Shown here piece after piece: positions 31,764 through 43,979 of a stretch of 64,000 bases of DNA. Below the pieces are notes generated by a model. The model saw nothing but the letters and a program-made list of their open reading frames with translations, made no database searches and was not told where the DNA came from. The position numbers and the translations under genes were made by a program. The first letter of the stretch is position 1. Every line of letters begins with the position of its first letter. The DNA comes from Pseudoxanthomonas daejeonensis (GTDB lineage Bacteria; Pseudomonadota; Gammaproteobacteria; Xanthomonadales; Xanthomonadaceae). The stretch is taken from NCBI RefSeq assembly GCF_010093205.1, contig NZ_PDWN01000003.1:248001-312000 (forward strand), given 5' to 3'.

Positions 31764-32372
31764 TCAGCGCAGGTAGGTCGACAGGTCCTCGGGCAGGCGG
31801 ATGTCGACCAGGCGCCAGCGCAGGCCCTGGCGCTGCAGGACGAACACAGTGCGGTGCCCGTTGGCGTGCTCGAGGGTGCCGGTGAAACGCGACAGCGATT
31901 CGTAGCGCAGGCGCGTGCCCTGCAGCGGGCGCGCCGGTTCGGCCTCCGCCCAGGTGTCGCCACCCACCGTGCGGCCGCCCGTGCGCTGCCACAGCACGTG
32001 GCCCTGCAGCAGGGCACCGATGCCAAGCGGCGTGGCCAGGGTGTCGACCGCCACGCCGCTGGCGCTGCCGGCTACCGCCAGGGCCAGGGCGCCGAAGAAG
32101 TTGCCTGCCACGTCCTCGCCGGCGGTCCGGACCATGCGATCGTCCAGCTGCGCCTTGAGGTTGACCCGCAGCCGCGGGAAGTCGACATGCCGTTCGAGGG
32201 CGGCGGCATCGCGTTGCGCGATCGCGCGTTCGATCCCGCGCACCGCCAGCCAGGGGCCGGCGGCCACCCAGGCGAGCAGCGCCAGCAGCAACAGCACGAG
32301 CGCTGCGACGATCCCGCGCAGCGGTGGCGCACGGCGGCCAGGAACGGGAGGCGGCGCGGGTTTCGGATCCAT
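31764..32372 (-). CDS. DUF2939-like membrane-anchored protein
   Basis: 202-aa protein with a proline-rich cytoplasmic N-terminus, one membrane segment (about 20-42, IVAALVLLLLALLAWVAAG) and an extracytoplasmic domain. That domain begins GPWLAVRGIERAIAQRDAAALERHVDFPRLR, a pattern I associate with DUF2939. Function unknown. It starts 3 bases after the DUF2461 gene ends, so it is cotranscribed with it. An 86-base gap separates it from the triple-enzyme gene downstream, which could still be in the same transcript. Confidence 0.7.
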   Translation of the reverse strand: MDPKPAPPPVPGRRAPPLRGIVAALVLLLLALLAWVAAGPWLAVRGIERAIAQRDAAALERHVDFPRLRVNLKAQLDDRMVRTAGEDVAGNFFGALALAVAGSASGVAVDTLATPLGIGALLQGHVLWQRTGGRTVGGDTWAEAEPARPLQGTRLRYESLSRFTGTLEHANGHRTVFVLQRQGLRWRLVDIRLPEDLSTYLR

Positions 32373-32375
32373 GGC

Positions 32376-33062
32376 TCAGAACTCCAGGTCCAGTGCAGCG
32401 CAAAGGTAGTCGATGAACGGCCCCAACGCAGCCAGGTCGGTTTCGAGGGTCTTCCTCAGGCGCGGACCGGTCATGGCCGCATCATCCAGCGGCCGCGTGA
32501 ACACCCAGTTGCGGTGCTTGAGGTCGTCGATGAACTCGAAATCGGCCGGGAAGCCGCGCGGTGCGCGCGACAGCACTTCGCTGTCATCCAGTTCGAAGCG
32601 CCGCCGCAAAGCCGGCGCGTGCGCGGTCTTCTTCCAGGCGCCGGGGTTGTCGAGGATGAACTGGCGAACGCGACGCTGGGTATCGGGCTCCGGGTGCCAC
32701 AGGCCGCCACCGACGAAGCTCTCGCCTGGCTGCAGGTGGACGTAGAACGACGGCGCGGGAACCTCGCGGCGACGCTCGTGGAACAGCCGCGCGCCCTGCC
32801 ACGGCTTGTACGGCGACTTGTCATTGGAGAAGCGCGCGTCGCGGTAGATACGGAACAGCGATCCGCCGATCGTGCGTGGATCGGCGCGGAAGTGCGGACT
32901 CACCGCGGCCAGTCCAGGCTGCAGGTCGGTGATCAGGCGCAGGAACGGCTGGCGCACGTGCGCCTCGTAATCCTCGCGGTGGGCTTCGAACCAGGCCTTG
33001 TCGTTGTGCCGGGACAGGCCGCGCAGGAACTTGAAACTGGCAGCGCTGAAATACGTGCTCAC
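32376..33062 (-). CDS. DUF2461 family protein
   Basis: 228-aa conserved protein of the DUF2461/TIGR02453 family, whose biochemical role is not known to me. Recognised by FLRGLSRHNDKAWFEAHREDYE, RIYRDARFSNDKSPYK and GGGLWHPEPDT. It starts with GTG at 33062, overlapping the sbcB stop by GTGA, so it is translationally coupled to sbcB and possibly linked to DNA metabolism by association. Confidence 0.85.
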   Translation of the reverse strand: MSTYFSAASFKFLRGLSRHNDKAWFEAHREDYEAHVRQPFLRLITDLQPGLAAVSPHFRADPRTIGGSLFRIYRDARFSNDKSPYKPWQGARLFHERRREVPAPSFYVHLQPGESFVGGGLWHPEPDTQRRVRQFILDNPGAWKKTAHAPALRRRFELDDSEVLSRAPRGFPADFEFIDDLKHRNWVFTRPLDDAAMTGPRLRKTLETDLAALGPFIDYLCAALDLEF

Positions 33063-34498
33063 AGGGTCGCCTGCAGTTCGCGGCCCCAGTGCTCGAGCGG
33101 ATCGAGCAGGGCCAGCTTGGACGGGTCGCCGGCGTGGGTTGCGCGCAGCGTGGCGATCTCGGCGAAGTAGCCGTCAAGACCGTACTCGGACAGTTCGCTG
33201 CCGTCGGCCAGCCGGCGGCGGCGATAGTCATCCCAGCGTCCGCGTTCGGCGGGCGTCAGGGTCTCGGGCCAGTTGCGCGCGCGATAGCGGAACAGCAGTT
33301 CAGGCAGGCGCGGGTCGCGGAAGTCGAAGGCGCGCGTGCCGAGCTCGGCCGGCGCGGTGGCGCGCACCTGGGTGCACAGCCGCTTGTCGCCTTCACCGCA
33401 GAAACCGGAATACAGCGCGCCGTCCACGTCGCCGTCGGCGTAGTCGCGGCCGGTGGCGTAGACCTGGCGTGCCTTCTCGGCCAGGGCCGGCCCACGCTCG
33501 CGCAGGCGCACGGCCTTGGCCTGCAGCGTATCCGGATCCAGCCCCAGGCGCTGGAAATCCTCCGGGCGCAGGTGCGCCCAGGGCACCAGCATCGGCGACC
33601 GGTTCAGGTGCACTTCCTTCAGCGGCACGCGGGCTACCCCGGGCGGCAGGTCGGCGACGGGCGTGTAGAGCCGCTCGGCGATGCCAGCGGCGTCCTGTTC
33701 GATCAACGCATCGATGTCGCCATCCAGGTCGAACACGATCACCCGGTTGCTGATCGACGGATGCACGCTCAGCGGCAGGACCATCGCCGCGCACAGGCGG
33801 CTGGCCGGATAGCGTTGCGATACATGCAGCACCGGCTGCATCGCGAAGGTGTCCACCAGGCCGGCGGCGTGGCGCTTGTCGCGCAGCTTCAGCGCGTAGT
33901 CCCACAGCCGGGGCTGCGACTGGCGCAGCAGGCGCGCCAGGCCGATCGTCGCGTACACGTCCGAGAGCGCCTCGTGCGCATCGCCCTCGCGTACACCGTT
34001 GGCCAGCGCCAGGTGCTCGAGCCGGAACGAGGTGGCGCCGTCTTCGCGCTTCGGCCAGGTGATTCCTTCGGGGCGCAGCGCGTGCGCCAGGCGCAGCACG
34101 TCGAGCAGGTCCCAGCGCGAGTTTCCGTTGCGCCACTCGCGCTCGTAGGGATCGAAGAAGTTGCGGAACAGGGTGTGGCGGACGAACTCGTCGTCGAAGC
34201 GCAGCGAGTTGTAGCCGAGCGTGCAGGTGCCGGGACGCGAGAGTTCGTCGACGATGCGCGCGGCGGCTTCGGCCTCGACCACCCCATCGCGCAGGGCCTG
34301 TTGCGGCGTGATGCCGGTGATCAGCGTGGCGATGGGCGAGGGCAGCAGGTCTTCGGCGGGCTGCACGAACAGGCTGACCGGGTCCTCGACCACCTGCAGC
34401 GCGCTGTCGGTGCGGACCGCGGCGAACTGGGCGATGCGGCTGCGCCGGGGATCGGCGCCGAAGGTTTCCAGGTCGTAGAACAGGAAGCTGTCGGTCAT
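33059..34498 (-). CDS. sbcB: Exodeoxyribonuclease I
   Basis: 3'-5' single-strand DNA exonuclease of recombination and mismatch repair, 479 aa. The DnaQ-type exonuclease core begins at once: ExoI motif FLFYDLETFGADPRRSRIAQFA, GYNSLRFDDEFVRHTLFRNFFDPYEREW and DAHEALSDVYATIGLA. The C-terminal ExoI SH3-like and helical extension follows. Length matches E. coli ExoI. The start MTDSFLFYDLETF at 34498 lies 14 bases after kmo; a much longer upstream frame overlapping kmo is rejected. Confidence 0.96.
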   Translation of the reverse strand: MTDSFLFYDLETFGADPRRSRIAQFAAVRTDSALQVVEDPVSLFVQPAEDLLPSPIATLITGITPQQALRDGVVEAEAAARIVDELSRPGTCTLGYNSLRFDDEFVRHTLFRNFFDPYEREWRNGNSRWDLLDVLRLAHALRPEGITWPKREDGATSFRLEHLALANGVREGDAHEALSDVYATIGLARLLRQSQPRLWDYALKLRDKRHAAGLVDTFAMQPVLHVSQRYPASRLCAAMVLPLSVHPSISNRVIVFDLDGDIDALIEQDAAGIAERLYTPVADLPPGVARVPLKEVHLNRSPMLVPWAHLRPEDFQRLGLDPDTLQAKAVRLRERGPALAEKARQVYATGRDYADGDVDGALYSGFCGEGDKRLCTQVRATAPAELGTRAFDFRDPRLPELLFRYRARNWPETLTPAERGRWDDYRRRRLADGSELSEYGLDGYFAEIATLRATHAGDPSKLALLDPLEHWGRELQATL

Positions 34499-34512
34499 GG
34501 GCTGCCTTCGCG

Positions 34513-35908
34513 CTAGCGCGCGTCCTCCAGGACCGGCAGGCGCTCGTGGACGATGCGGTCCAGCGCGCTCCAGTCGACCGCGGACAGGTCGTCGTGGCCC
34601 TGCGTGGCCTGCTCCAGGATCGTGCGCTGGATCTCGCTGCGCTCCAGCGCGACCGCGTAGGGAATGCGCATGAAGGTGACCATGGCGTAGTGCGGCACGA
34701 AACGATGCGGGTGGCGCTCCTGCAGGGCGCGCTCCAGGTCGCGTTGCAGCAGGAAGCGCGGGTCGTCGACCCGGTCGCGCATCTCGATGTAGTTTTCCAG
34801 CGCCATCGCCTGGATCGCCGCCGCGTTGGGCCGGCGCTCGGCCTCGAACGCGGCGAACGCCTGTGCAAGCGTGGGATGCGCGTCCATGGCGTCGGCCAGC
34901 GCCACGCAGTCCTCGAAGGCGCAGTTCATGCCCTGGCCGTGGAACGGCACCATCGCGTGGGCGGCATCCCCGAGGACCACCGCGCGGCCGCCCAGGTGCC
35001 AGCGGTCCAGGTACAGCGTGCCGAGCAGGCCTGGCGGGTGCTGTTCCCAGTCCTGTTCCAGGTCCGGGATCAGCGGCAGCGCGTCGGGGAAATCGCGTGC
35101 GAACAGCGCACGGACTTCCTGGCCGCTGCGCACGCTGGCGAAGCTGGGGTCGATGCCCGGTGCCCCGTCGCCGCCGGGCCGTCCATGGTTGGGCAGGAAC
35201 AGCGTGACCGTGAAGGTGCGCTCGTCGTTGGGCAGCGCAATGCACATGTAGTGCCCGCGCGGCCAGATGTGCAGCGCGTTGGGCTCGATCCGGTAGCCGC
35301 CGTCGGCGCCGGGTGGGATCGTCAGTTCCTTGTACGAGTGGTCCAGGAACTCGGTGCGCTCGCCGATCCCGGCCTTGCGCACCATCTCGCCACGCAGGGC
35401 CGAACCTGCGCCGTCGCTGCCGATCAGGGTGGAGAAGCGGATGTCATGCGGCTGGTCGTCGCGGTCGTCGATCAGGCGCGCCGAACCCGCATCGAAGTCA
35501 ACCGTGTGCAGGCGCCGGTGGAAATGGATCGTGGCGCCGGCGCGTTCGGCGGCGCGGAGCAGGGCGATGTTGAGGTCGGCACGGTGCACCGACCAGATCA
35601 CTTCCGAATCGTCGCGTCCATACCGTTGCAGCTGCAAAGACCCGTCCAGGCCGTGGATCAGGCGCCCGCGCATCATCACCGCCTGCGCCATGACCGCGTC
35701 CTCGACGCCGGCCGCGCGCAAGGCGTGGCGTCCGCGTTCGGCCAGGGCCAGGTTGATCGAGCGCCCGGACTCGTAGCCCTTGATCCGCGGGTCGCCACGC
35801 CGCTCGTATACGGTGACCTTCCAGCCTCGCTGCGAGAGCAGGATGGCCAGCAGCGAGCCGGCCAGGCCGGCGCCGACGAGGGTCAGGCCGCGCTCGCGCG
35901 GCGCGGGC

Positions 35909-35919
<11 letters not shown>
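34513..35919 (-). CDS. kmo: Kynurenine 3-monooxygenase
   Basis: FAD-dependent hydroxylase converting L-kynurenine to 3-hydroxykynurenine, 468 aa. The FAD dinucleotide-binding motif is near the start (TLVGAGLAGSLLAILLSQRGWKV). The kynurenine-hydroxylase signature is in YESGRSINLALAERGRHAL, and the second FAD motif is GRAVVLGDAAHAMVPFHGQGMNCAFED. The ATG at 35919 lies inside the end of kynU (11-base overlap), indicating translational coupling. In Xanthomonas this route supplies quinolinate for NAD synthesis; that is family knowledge, not shown here. Confidence 0.95.
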
Positions 35920-37189
<1,270 letters not shown>

Positions 37190-37223
37190 GGATTCCAGGT
37201 ACGGAAGAGGGTGGGCAGCCGCA

Positions 37224-37787
37224 TCAGGTGATGTCGGCCAGCGATTCGGGTTGCGGGTCGTAGCGCGCGGGGCGCGGGTTGAGGTGCCCGCAGTGGCTGC
37301 ACGTACGATGCGCCTCGGAGCCGTAGAAGCGTTCGAACACCGGCGGGAAGTCCTGCTCGATGTCGCGCAGGTGGAAATACTCTTCGTACAGCTTGTGGTT
37401 GCAGCGTTCGCAGAACCACAGCAGGCCGTCGTCCTCGTGCGCGAGCCGGCGTCGCTCGACCACCAGGCCGACGCTGCCGGGCATGCGTTGCGGCGAATGC
37501 GGCACCCGCGGCGGCAGCAGGAAGATCTCGCCGGCGCGGATCGGGATGTCGCGCAAGACGCCCGGGCCGCCCTGCGGGTTGTCCTGCACGCGCAGCACCA
37601 TTTCACCTTCGAGCTGGTAGAACCACTCCGGGCCTTCGTCCCAGTGGAAGTCGGTGCGCGCGTTCGGGCCGCCGACCACCATCACGATGAAATCGCCGTC
37701 GTAGATGCACTTGTTGCCGACCGGCGGCTTGAGCAGGTGCCGGTGTTCCTCGATCCAGGCCTGCAGGTTGAGCGGGGCGGGCAGCAT
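37224..37787 (-). CDS. nbaC: 3-Hydroxyanthranilate 3,4-dioxygenase
   Basis: Opens 3-hydroxyanthranilate to the precursor that cyclises to quinolinate, 187 aa, a cupin. Fe(II) ligands H48 and E54 are in FHWDEGPEW and H97 in RVPHSPQR. Like bacterial enzymes it has a C-terminal rubredoxin-like site with two CxxC pairs, C126/C129 (CERC) and C163/C166 (CSHC). The start at 37787 ([16 protein letters not shown]) follows CAGGAA. Tryptophan dioxygenase and kynurenine formamidase genes are not in the window. Confidence 0.95.
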   Translation of the reverse strand: MLPAPLNLQAWIEEHRHLLKPPVGNKCIYDGDFIVMVVGGPNARTDFHWDEGPEWFYQLEGEMVLRVQDNPQGGPGVLRDIPIRAGEIFLLPPRVPHSPQRMPGSVGLVVERRRLAHEDDGLLWFCERCNHKLYEEYFHLRDIEQDFPPVFERFYGSEAHRTCSHCGHLNPRPARYDPQPESLADIT

Positions 37788-37834
37788 GGCGGATTCCTGC
37801 GCGGTGCCGGGGCCGGCACTTGAAAGCGGATGGC

Positions 37835-38500
37835 TCAGCGGTTCTCGCGATCCTGGCGGATGCGGGCGAGGGCGGCGTCGTACTTGCCGGACAGGCAGTC
37901 GATCGTGTCGATGTCCATGCCCAGGTGGTGCACGCGACCATCCTTCAGGCTGTAGACCCAGCCGTGCACCGTCAGTTCCTGCCCGCGCGCCCACGCATCG
38001 CGGACGATCGTGGTCTGGCAGACGTTGACCACCTGCTCGAGCACGTTGAGCTCGCACAGGCGGTCGTGTTGCAGCTCCAGGCCGCCACTATGGTGCAGGC
38101 AGTCGGCATGGCGGTCGGCCACGTCGCTCACGTGGCGGATCCAGTTGTCGACCAGGCCCAGCCGCAGCCTGGTCAGGCCGGCGTAGACACCGCCGCAGCC
38201 GTAATGGCCGACGACCAGGATGTGCTTGACCTTGAGCACGTCGACGGCGAACTGGATCACCGACAGGCAGTTGAGGTCGGTGTGGACCACGACATTGGCC
38301 ACGTTGCGGTGGACGAAGACCTCGCCCGGCGCCATGTCGATGATCTGGTTGGCCGGCACCCGCGAATCGGAGCATCCGATCCACAGGAATTCCGGCGCCT
38401 GCTGCTGCGACAGCCGCGAGAAGAATTCCGGATCCTCGGCGCGCACGCGCTCGGACCAGGCATGGTTGCGGCGGATCAGTTCGTTCAGTTCGTCGGCCAT
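37835..38500 (-). CDS. can: Beta-carbonic anhydrase
   Basis: Zinc enzyme interconverting CO2 and bicarbonate, 221 aa. Zinc ligands are C43 and D45 in [11 protein letters not shown], and H99 and C102 in VGHYGCGGV. It has typical E. coli Can length and the HRNVANVV segment. It sits 47 bases upstream of nbaC on the same strand, so cotranscription with the kynurenine genes is possible. A 66-base gap separates it from the PaiB-like gene. Confidence 0.95.
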   Translation of the reverse strand: MADELNELIRRNHAWSERVRAEDPEFFSRLSQQQAPEFLWIGCSDSRVPANQIIDMAPGEVFVHRNVANVVVHTDLNCLSVIQFAVDVLKVKHILVVGHYGCGGVYAGLTRLRLGLVDNWIRHVSDVADRHADCLHHSGGLELQHDRLCELNVLEQVVNVCQTTIVRDAWARGQELTVHGWVYSLKDGRVHHLGMDIDTIDCLSGKYDAALARIRQDRENR

Positions 38501-38566
38501 GCCGGCATTATCACAGACCCGGGCCGGTCGCCGCTCGCACCCCGTGCCGGGTGGCCGCGCGCCGGT

Positions 38567-39199
38567 TCAGTCCCGTGGCCTTGCCAGCCGGTCGGCCATG
38601 AGTGCGGCCACCCCGGCGGCGGCTTCGCCTGGCAGCTGCCCAAGGCCGGCGATGGCGCCTTCGACATTGGCCACCGGATGGTTCTGGTTGAGCTTGAACT
38701 TCAGCTCGACCCGGTCCGGCTCGAAGCGGAACCCGACGATGCCGCGCAGCTGCGAACGCTCGCGCGGGTTGTCGTGGTCGTAGCGCCATTGGCCGCCCAC
38801 CTGCGCTTCGAAGCGCTCGCCCAGGCGGGCGACGATCGAGGCGAGCGCCGCTTCCTCGTGCAGCGGCTGCAGGATCCCGGCCAGGTGCGCGACCGCGTAG
38901 TTCCAGGTCGGTACGCGGGCCGCGTCTTCCTTGTCCGCATACCAGCCCGGCGAAATGTAATGGTGCGGGCCGTGAACGAGCAGCAGGGCGGGGCCCGCAT
39001 GCGCGGCCTGCGGATTGGGCCGCGCCCAGTGCCCTTCGATCAGGATGCGGCCGCCATCGCGCGCATACAGCACCGGCAGGTGCGACACGACCGGCAGGCC
39101 ATCGGCGCCGCAGGTCACCAGGGTGGCGAACGGATCGCGCGCTACCAGCCAGTCCAGGCCGGCGAGGTCGTGTTCGGCGAAGGCGTGGGGTGTGTACAT
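38567..39199 (-). CDS. PaiB-like FMN-binding protein
   Basis: 210-aa protein of the PaiB/FMN-binding split-barrel family (often labelled negative transcriptional regulator). Recognised by an N-terminal MYTPHAFAEHDLAGLDWLV, the HLPVLYARDGGRILIEGHWARPNPQ segment, and the family motif ISPGWYADKEDAARVPTWNYAVAH. The protein is more likely a flavin or haem-binding enzyme than a DNA-binding repressor; Bacillus PaiB gave the name. The start at 39199 gives usual length. Confidence 0.85.
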   Translation of the reverse strand: MYTPHAFAEHDLAGLDWLVARDPFATLVTCGADGLPVVSHLPVLYARDGGRILIEGHWARPNPQAAHAGPALLLVHGPHHYISPGWYADKEDAARVPTWNYAVAHLAGILQPLHEEAALASIVARLGERFEAQVGGQWRYDHDNPRERSQLRGIVGFRFEPDRVELKFKLNQNHPVANVEGAIAGLGQLPGEAAAGVAALMADRLARPRD

Positions 39200-39237
39200 G
39201 GGCGTGGTCGTTCCCGCTGACGGGAACGCCTGCCGGC

Positions 39238-39552
39238 TCAGGCCCGGCGGCCGAGGTTGACGGTCATCTGCGCGACCAGTTCCTCGTCGCTATCGGCGCG
39301 AGGGGGTGCGATTTCGTCCAGCGAAAAGCCGCGCTCCAGCGCGTCTTCCTCGTCCATGCCATCGAACTCGACGAAACCGGCGTCCATCAGCAGTGCGCGC
39401 GCGGTGTCTTCGCTGTCATAGGTGTGCAGGTTGCCGTTGTGGTCGAGCACCTCGCCGGTGCCGCCTTCGCGTTCGCCCAGTCGTGCCCAGTGCAGGACGT
39501 GGCCCAGCGTGGCCAGCCACCAGGACTGGTGCAGGGAAGCATCGGGATTCAT
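39238..39552 (-). CDS. Conserved hypothetical acidic protein
   Basis: 104-aa soluble acidic protein (DASLHQSWWLATLGHVLHW start; many Asp/Glu toward the C-terminus). No family recognised. The ATG at 39552 overlaps the stop of the preceding membrane-protein gene by four bases, so the two are coupled. It may be family-specific in Xanthomonadaceae; this is a guess. Confidence 0.6.
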   Translation of the reverse strand: MNPDASLHQSWWLATLGHVLHWARLGEREGGTGEVLDHNGNLHTYDSEDTARALLMDAGFVEFDGMDEEDALERGFSLDEIAPPRADSDEELVAQMTVNLGRRA

Positions 39553-39872
39553 GGCATTACCTCGGCGACCAGCCAGAGCAGGCCTGCCATCGACAGGCCG
39601 AAGATGATGGTGAGCAGGGCGATCCGCGCCGGCGTGGCCAGGCCGCTCAGCGAGCGGTCGGGGGTGGCGCGGTAGCCGCCGCCCAGCAGCCAGCGCAACG
39701 CAGCCGGATTGGCGAAGGCGCCCGGCCCGAAGTCCGCGGAGGTGCCGGCATGCCGGTCACGCACGTGGACCAGGGTCAGCGGCCAGAAGATCACGAAGGC
39801 GGTGGCCCCGGCGATGGCCACGCCGACGAAACACAGGGCGAAGAACAGGATCATGGTGCTTGTGACATCCAC
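39549..39872 (-). CDS. Small membrane protein, unknown function
   Basis: 107-aa protein with two membrane segments (about 5-28, MILFFALCFVGVAIAGATAF; and about 82-105, IALLTIIFGLSMAGLLWLVAE) flanking a hydrophilic loop. No family recognised. It is first in a coupled pair with the 104-aa acidic protein and lies downstream of asnS with a hairpin between them. Confidence 0.6.
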   Translation of the reverse strand: MDVTSTMILFFALCFVGVAIAGATAFVIFWPLTLVHVRDRHAGTSADFGPGAFANPAALRWLLGGGYRATPDRSLSGLATPARIALLTIIFGLSMAGLLWLVAEVMP

Positions 39873-39885
39873 ATCAGGTTGAACC

Positions 39886-39907
39886 CCGGCACATGCACGT
39901 GCCGGGT
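39886..39907 (-). terminator. Hairpin downstream of asnS
   Basis: Perfect 8-bp arms CCCGGCAC/GTGCCGGG (39886-39893, 39900-39907) with a 6-nt loop, 20 bases after the asnS stop. Only a weak T content follows on the minus strand, so termination may be partial. Confidence 0.5.
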
Positions 39908-39926
39908 CTTGCGAGGGGCTCGCATG

Positions 39927-41327
<1,401 letters not shown>

Positions 41328-41476
41328 GGCTTGAATCCTTCTGGCCTGGGGCCCATCTGTGAGAGCGGAAGTGTAGCGGCTGCGGCCGCGCGGTTGCGAG
41401 GCACCGATGCCCGCGCCGCGCCGCAGCGTCCTGCGGCCGATATCAATCCCGGCACCGGCGAGGCGCCGGCCCCGCC

Positions 41477-41482
41477 TATAAT
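41477..41482 (+). promoter_or_regulatory. -10 element of the IscA-like gene
   Basis: Perfect TATAAT, 26 bases before the start codon; the Shine-Dalgarno GGAGG at 41497-41501 lies between. The -35 region is poor (G/C-rich), which may mean activator dependence. Confidence 0.55.
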
Positions 41483-41507
41483 CGACGGGCAATCCTGGAG
41501 GTTCCTG

Positions 41508-41840
41508 ATGGCCGTAACCCTGACCCCTGTCGCCCTGGAGCGCGTGCAGCGCTTCCTGCAGCACGACCCGGCCGCGCTGGGCCTGCGCTTCGGCGTGACC
41601 CGCACCGGTTGCTCCGGCTGGGGCCACGTGGCCGACCTGGCCCGCGACAGCCGTGAAGGCGACGCGGTGTTCGAGCAGTCCGGCGTGCGCATCTTCGTGG
41701 ACGCCGACAGCCTGCCGCTGGTGGACGGTACCGAGATCGATTTCGCCCGGCAGGGACTGGGCGAGACCTTCGTCTTCAACAATCCCAACGCCACGGCCGG
41801 ATGTGGCTGCGGCGAGAGCTTCACCACCGGCGAGGCCTGA
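41508..41840 (+). CDS. A-type Fe-S carrier (IscA/ErpA family)
   Basis: 110-aa iron-sulfur cluster carrier with the three conserved cysteines C35 ([10 protein letters not shown]), C99 and C101 (AGCGCGESF). The extended [33 protein letters not shown] segment is diagnostic of the HesB/IscA fold. It stands alone, not in an isc or suf cluster; whether it is IscA or ErpA cannot be decided by eye. Preceded by TATAAT and a good GGAGG. Confidence 0.9.
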   Translation: MAVTLTPVALERVQRFLQHDPAALGLRFGVTRTGCSGWGHVADLARDSREGDAVFEQSGVRIFVDADSLPLVDGTEIDFARQGLGETFVFNNPNATAGCGCGESFTTGEA

Positions 41841-41930
41841 GCGCCTGCGGCTTCGAGCGGAGACTTCCGGCACGGCGCCGTCGGCCCGCGACGGGTTAGG
41901 CTTGGGCTTTGCCGTCCAGCTGGAGACTCC

Positions 41931-43727
41931 ATGCGCCGCACCGTCCTCGCCGCCGCCCTGGCGGCCTGCTGCTTCCCCGCATTCGCCGCCCCCGCCGCAC
42001 GCGAGCCGGCCGTCGCGTCGCGCAACGAAGCCGCAGTCGCACTGCATCGCCTGTTCGATGCCGAGTGGGAGCGCGGCCTGCGCGAATCCCCGGAAAATGC
42101 CGCCTACCAGGGGGATCGGCGCTACGACGACCGCTGGAGCGACATGAGCCTGGCGGCCATCGCCCGGCGCGAGGCGGCCGATCGCGAAGCGCTGGAAGCG
42201 CTGCAGCGGATCGACCGCGCGTCGCTGTCGCCGGCCGACCAGCTCAACTACGACACGTTCGCCTGGCTGCAGGAACGGGCGGTGGCCAGGCAGAAGTTCC
42301 GTGAGTACCTGCAGCCGATCGGCCACCAGGGCGGAGTGCAGACCGCCGACGGCATCGCCGAGCTGCTGCCGTTCGCCAGCGAGCAGGACTACCGCAACTG
42401 GATCGCCCGCCTGCATGCGCTGCCGGTGCTGCTGGAGCAGAACACCGCCCTGATGAAAGCGGGCGCGGAGGCCGGCAGCATGCCGCCGAAGGTGCTGATG
42501 CAGCGCGTGCCGGCGCAGATCCGCGGCCAGGTGGTGGAGGATCCCGCGAAGAGCCCGTTCTACAAGCCGTTCCTGAAGATGCCCGAATCGATCCCGGCGG
42601 CCACGCAGGAAGCGCTGCGCAAGCAGGCGCGCGAGGCGATCGCATCGCAGGTGGTCCCCGCCTATCGGGAATTCGGCCGTTACTTCGAGCAGGACTACCT
42701 GCCGCGGGCCCGCGACACCATCGCCGCGACCGATCTTCCGGATGGCCCGGCCTACTACGACTTCCTCGCCGGCTGGTACACCACCACCGACCTGACCGCC
42801 GGGCAGATCCACGAAATCGGCCTGAAGGAAGTGGCGCGGATCCGCGCGGAGATGGAGAAGATCCGCGCCGAGGTCGGCTTCAAGGGCGACCTGCACGCCT
42901 TCTTCCAGCACCTGCGCACCGATCCGAAGTTCTTCCACAAGGATCCGGCCGACCTGCTGGAGGCCTACCAGGCCCTGTCCAAGCGCATCGATCCGGAACT
43001 CGTGAAGGTCTTCCGCACCATCCCGCGCCTGCCGTACGGGGTGCGTGCCATTCCCGACAACATCGCCCCGGACACCACCACGGCCTACTACCAGCCCGGC
43101 GCGGTGGACGGGAGCCGGGCAGGGTTCTACTACGTCAACCTGTACAAGCCCGAGGTGCGGCCGACCTGGGAAATGCTGGCCCTGTCCCTGCACGAAGCCG
43201 TGCCGGGCCACCACTTCCAGTTCGCCCGCGGGGCCGAGCTGCCGGACCTGCCGATGTTCCGCCGCACCGCCTACTTCGTCGCCTACGGCGAGGGCTGGGG
43301 CCTGTACGCCGAGCGCCTGGGCTACGACATGGGCCTCTACGACGACCCCTACGACCGCATGGGCCAGCTGGCCTACGACATGTGGCGCGCGGTGCGGCTG
43401 GTGGTGGATACCGGCATGCACGCCAAGGGCTGGAGCCGGCAGCAGGCGATCGACTTCTTCATGGACAACTCGCCCAAGACCGGACAGGACGTGGTCAACG
43501 AGATCGACCGCTACATCGCCTGGCCGGGCCAGGCCCTGGCCTACAAGATCGGCCAGCTGCGGATCTCGGCCCTGCGAGAGGAGGCGGCGCGCGAACTGGG
43601 TCCGGCCTTCGACGTGCGCGACTTCCACGATGCGGTCCTGGATACCGGCTCGGTACCCCTTGAGACGCTCGAGAAGCGTGTCCGGACCTGGATCGCCGAG
43701 CGAAAGCGGGCCGGCAAGCCGGGCTGA
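41931..43727 (+). CDS. DUF885 family secreted metallopeptidase-like protein
   Basis: 598-aa exported protein: signal peptide (about 1-20, [12 protein letters not shown]) followed by a full DUF885 domain. The zinc-binding-type motif HEAVPGHH lies at 421-428, with [20 protein letters not shown] downstream, as in this family related to M32/M2-like gluzincins. Proteolysis of peptides is likely but unproven. A GC-rich hairpin without U-tract (43761-43785) follows and probably ends transcription before the ribosomal operon. Confidence 0.88.
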   Translation: MRRTVLAAALAACCFPAFAAPAAREPAVASRNEAAVALHRLFDAEWERGLRESPENAAYQGDRRYDDRWSDMSLAAIARREAADREALEALQRIDRASLSPADQLNYDTFAWLQERAVARQKFREYLQPIGHQGGVQTADGIAELLPFASEQDYRNWIARLHALPVLLEQNTALMKAGAEAGSMPPKVLMQRVPAQIRGQVVEDPAKSPFYKPFLKMPESIPAATQEALRKQAREAIASQVVPAYREFGRYFEQDYLPRARDTIAATDLPDGPAYYDFLAGWYTTTDLTAGQIHEIGLKEVARIRAEMEKIRAEVGFKGDLHAFFQHLRTDPKFFHKDPADLLEAYQALSKRIDPELVKVFRTIPRLPYGVRAIPDNIAPDTTTAYYQPGAVDGSRAGFYYVNLYKPEVRPTWEMLALSLHEAVPGHHFQFARGAELPDLPMFRRTAYFVAYGEGWGLYAERLGYDMGLYDDPYDRMGQLAYDMWRAVRLVVDTGMHAKGWSRQQAIDFFMDNSPKTGQDVVNEIDRYIAWPGQALAYKIGQLRISALREEAARELGPAFDVRDFHDAVLDTGSVPLETLEKRVRTWIAERKRAGKPG

Positions 43728-43839
43728 ATCCCGGGGTCAGGGCGGTCCGGGGGAGAGTATGGGCCGGGCCGGGCGTACCCGGCCCGGAACCGCGGGCCCC
43801 CGGCCGTGCCGCTATCCAGACCGGATCTGTACCCGGGAT

Positions 43840-43868
43840 TTGCGTCCAAGTGCCTGACCCTGCATAAT
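43840..43868 (+). promoter_or_regulatory. Promoter of the rpsF operon
   Basis: TTGCGT (43840-43845), 17-bp spacer, CATAAT (43863-43868). It is correctly placed to give an rpsF leader of roughly 105 nt. Confidence 0.7.
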
Positions 43869-43874
43869 TTCCGG

Positions 43875-43913
43875 CTCCCTGCGCTACCTGGTGCGGGGAG
43901 ACCTTGCCCCACC
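43875..43913 (+). promoter_or_regulatory. rpsF leader with mutually exclusive hairpins
   Basis: Two overlapping stems compete. Stem A pairs 43875-43882 with 43893-43900 (8 bp, one G-U). Stem B pairs 43890-43898 with 43907-43913 (GGT/ACC plus GGGG/CCCC). CCG and ACCG stretches follow. Many bacteria have an rpsF leader that binds the S6:S18 complex for feedback control; assignment to that motif is inference. Confidence 0.45.
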
Positions 43914-43979
43914 GCATCCAGTTCCGGATCGACGGGGGGCTGCCAGGCCTGCAAGGGCCGCATCCACGAGGAAGACACA

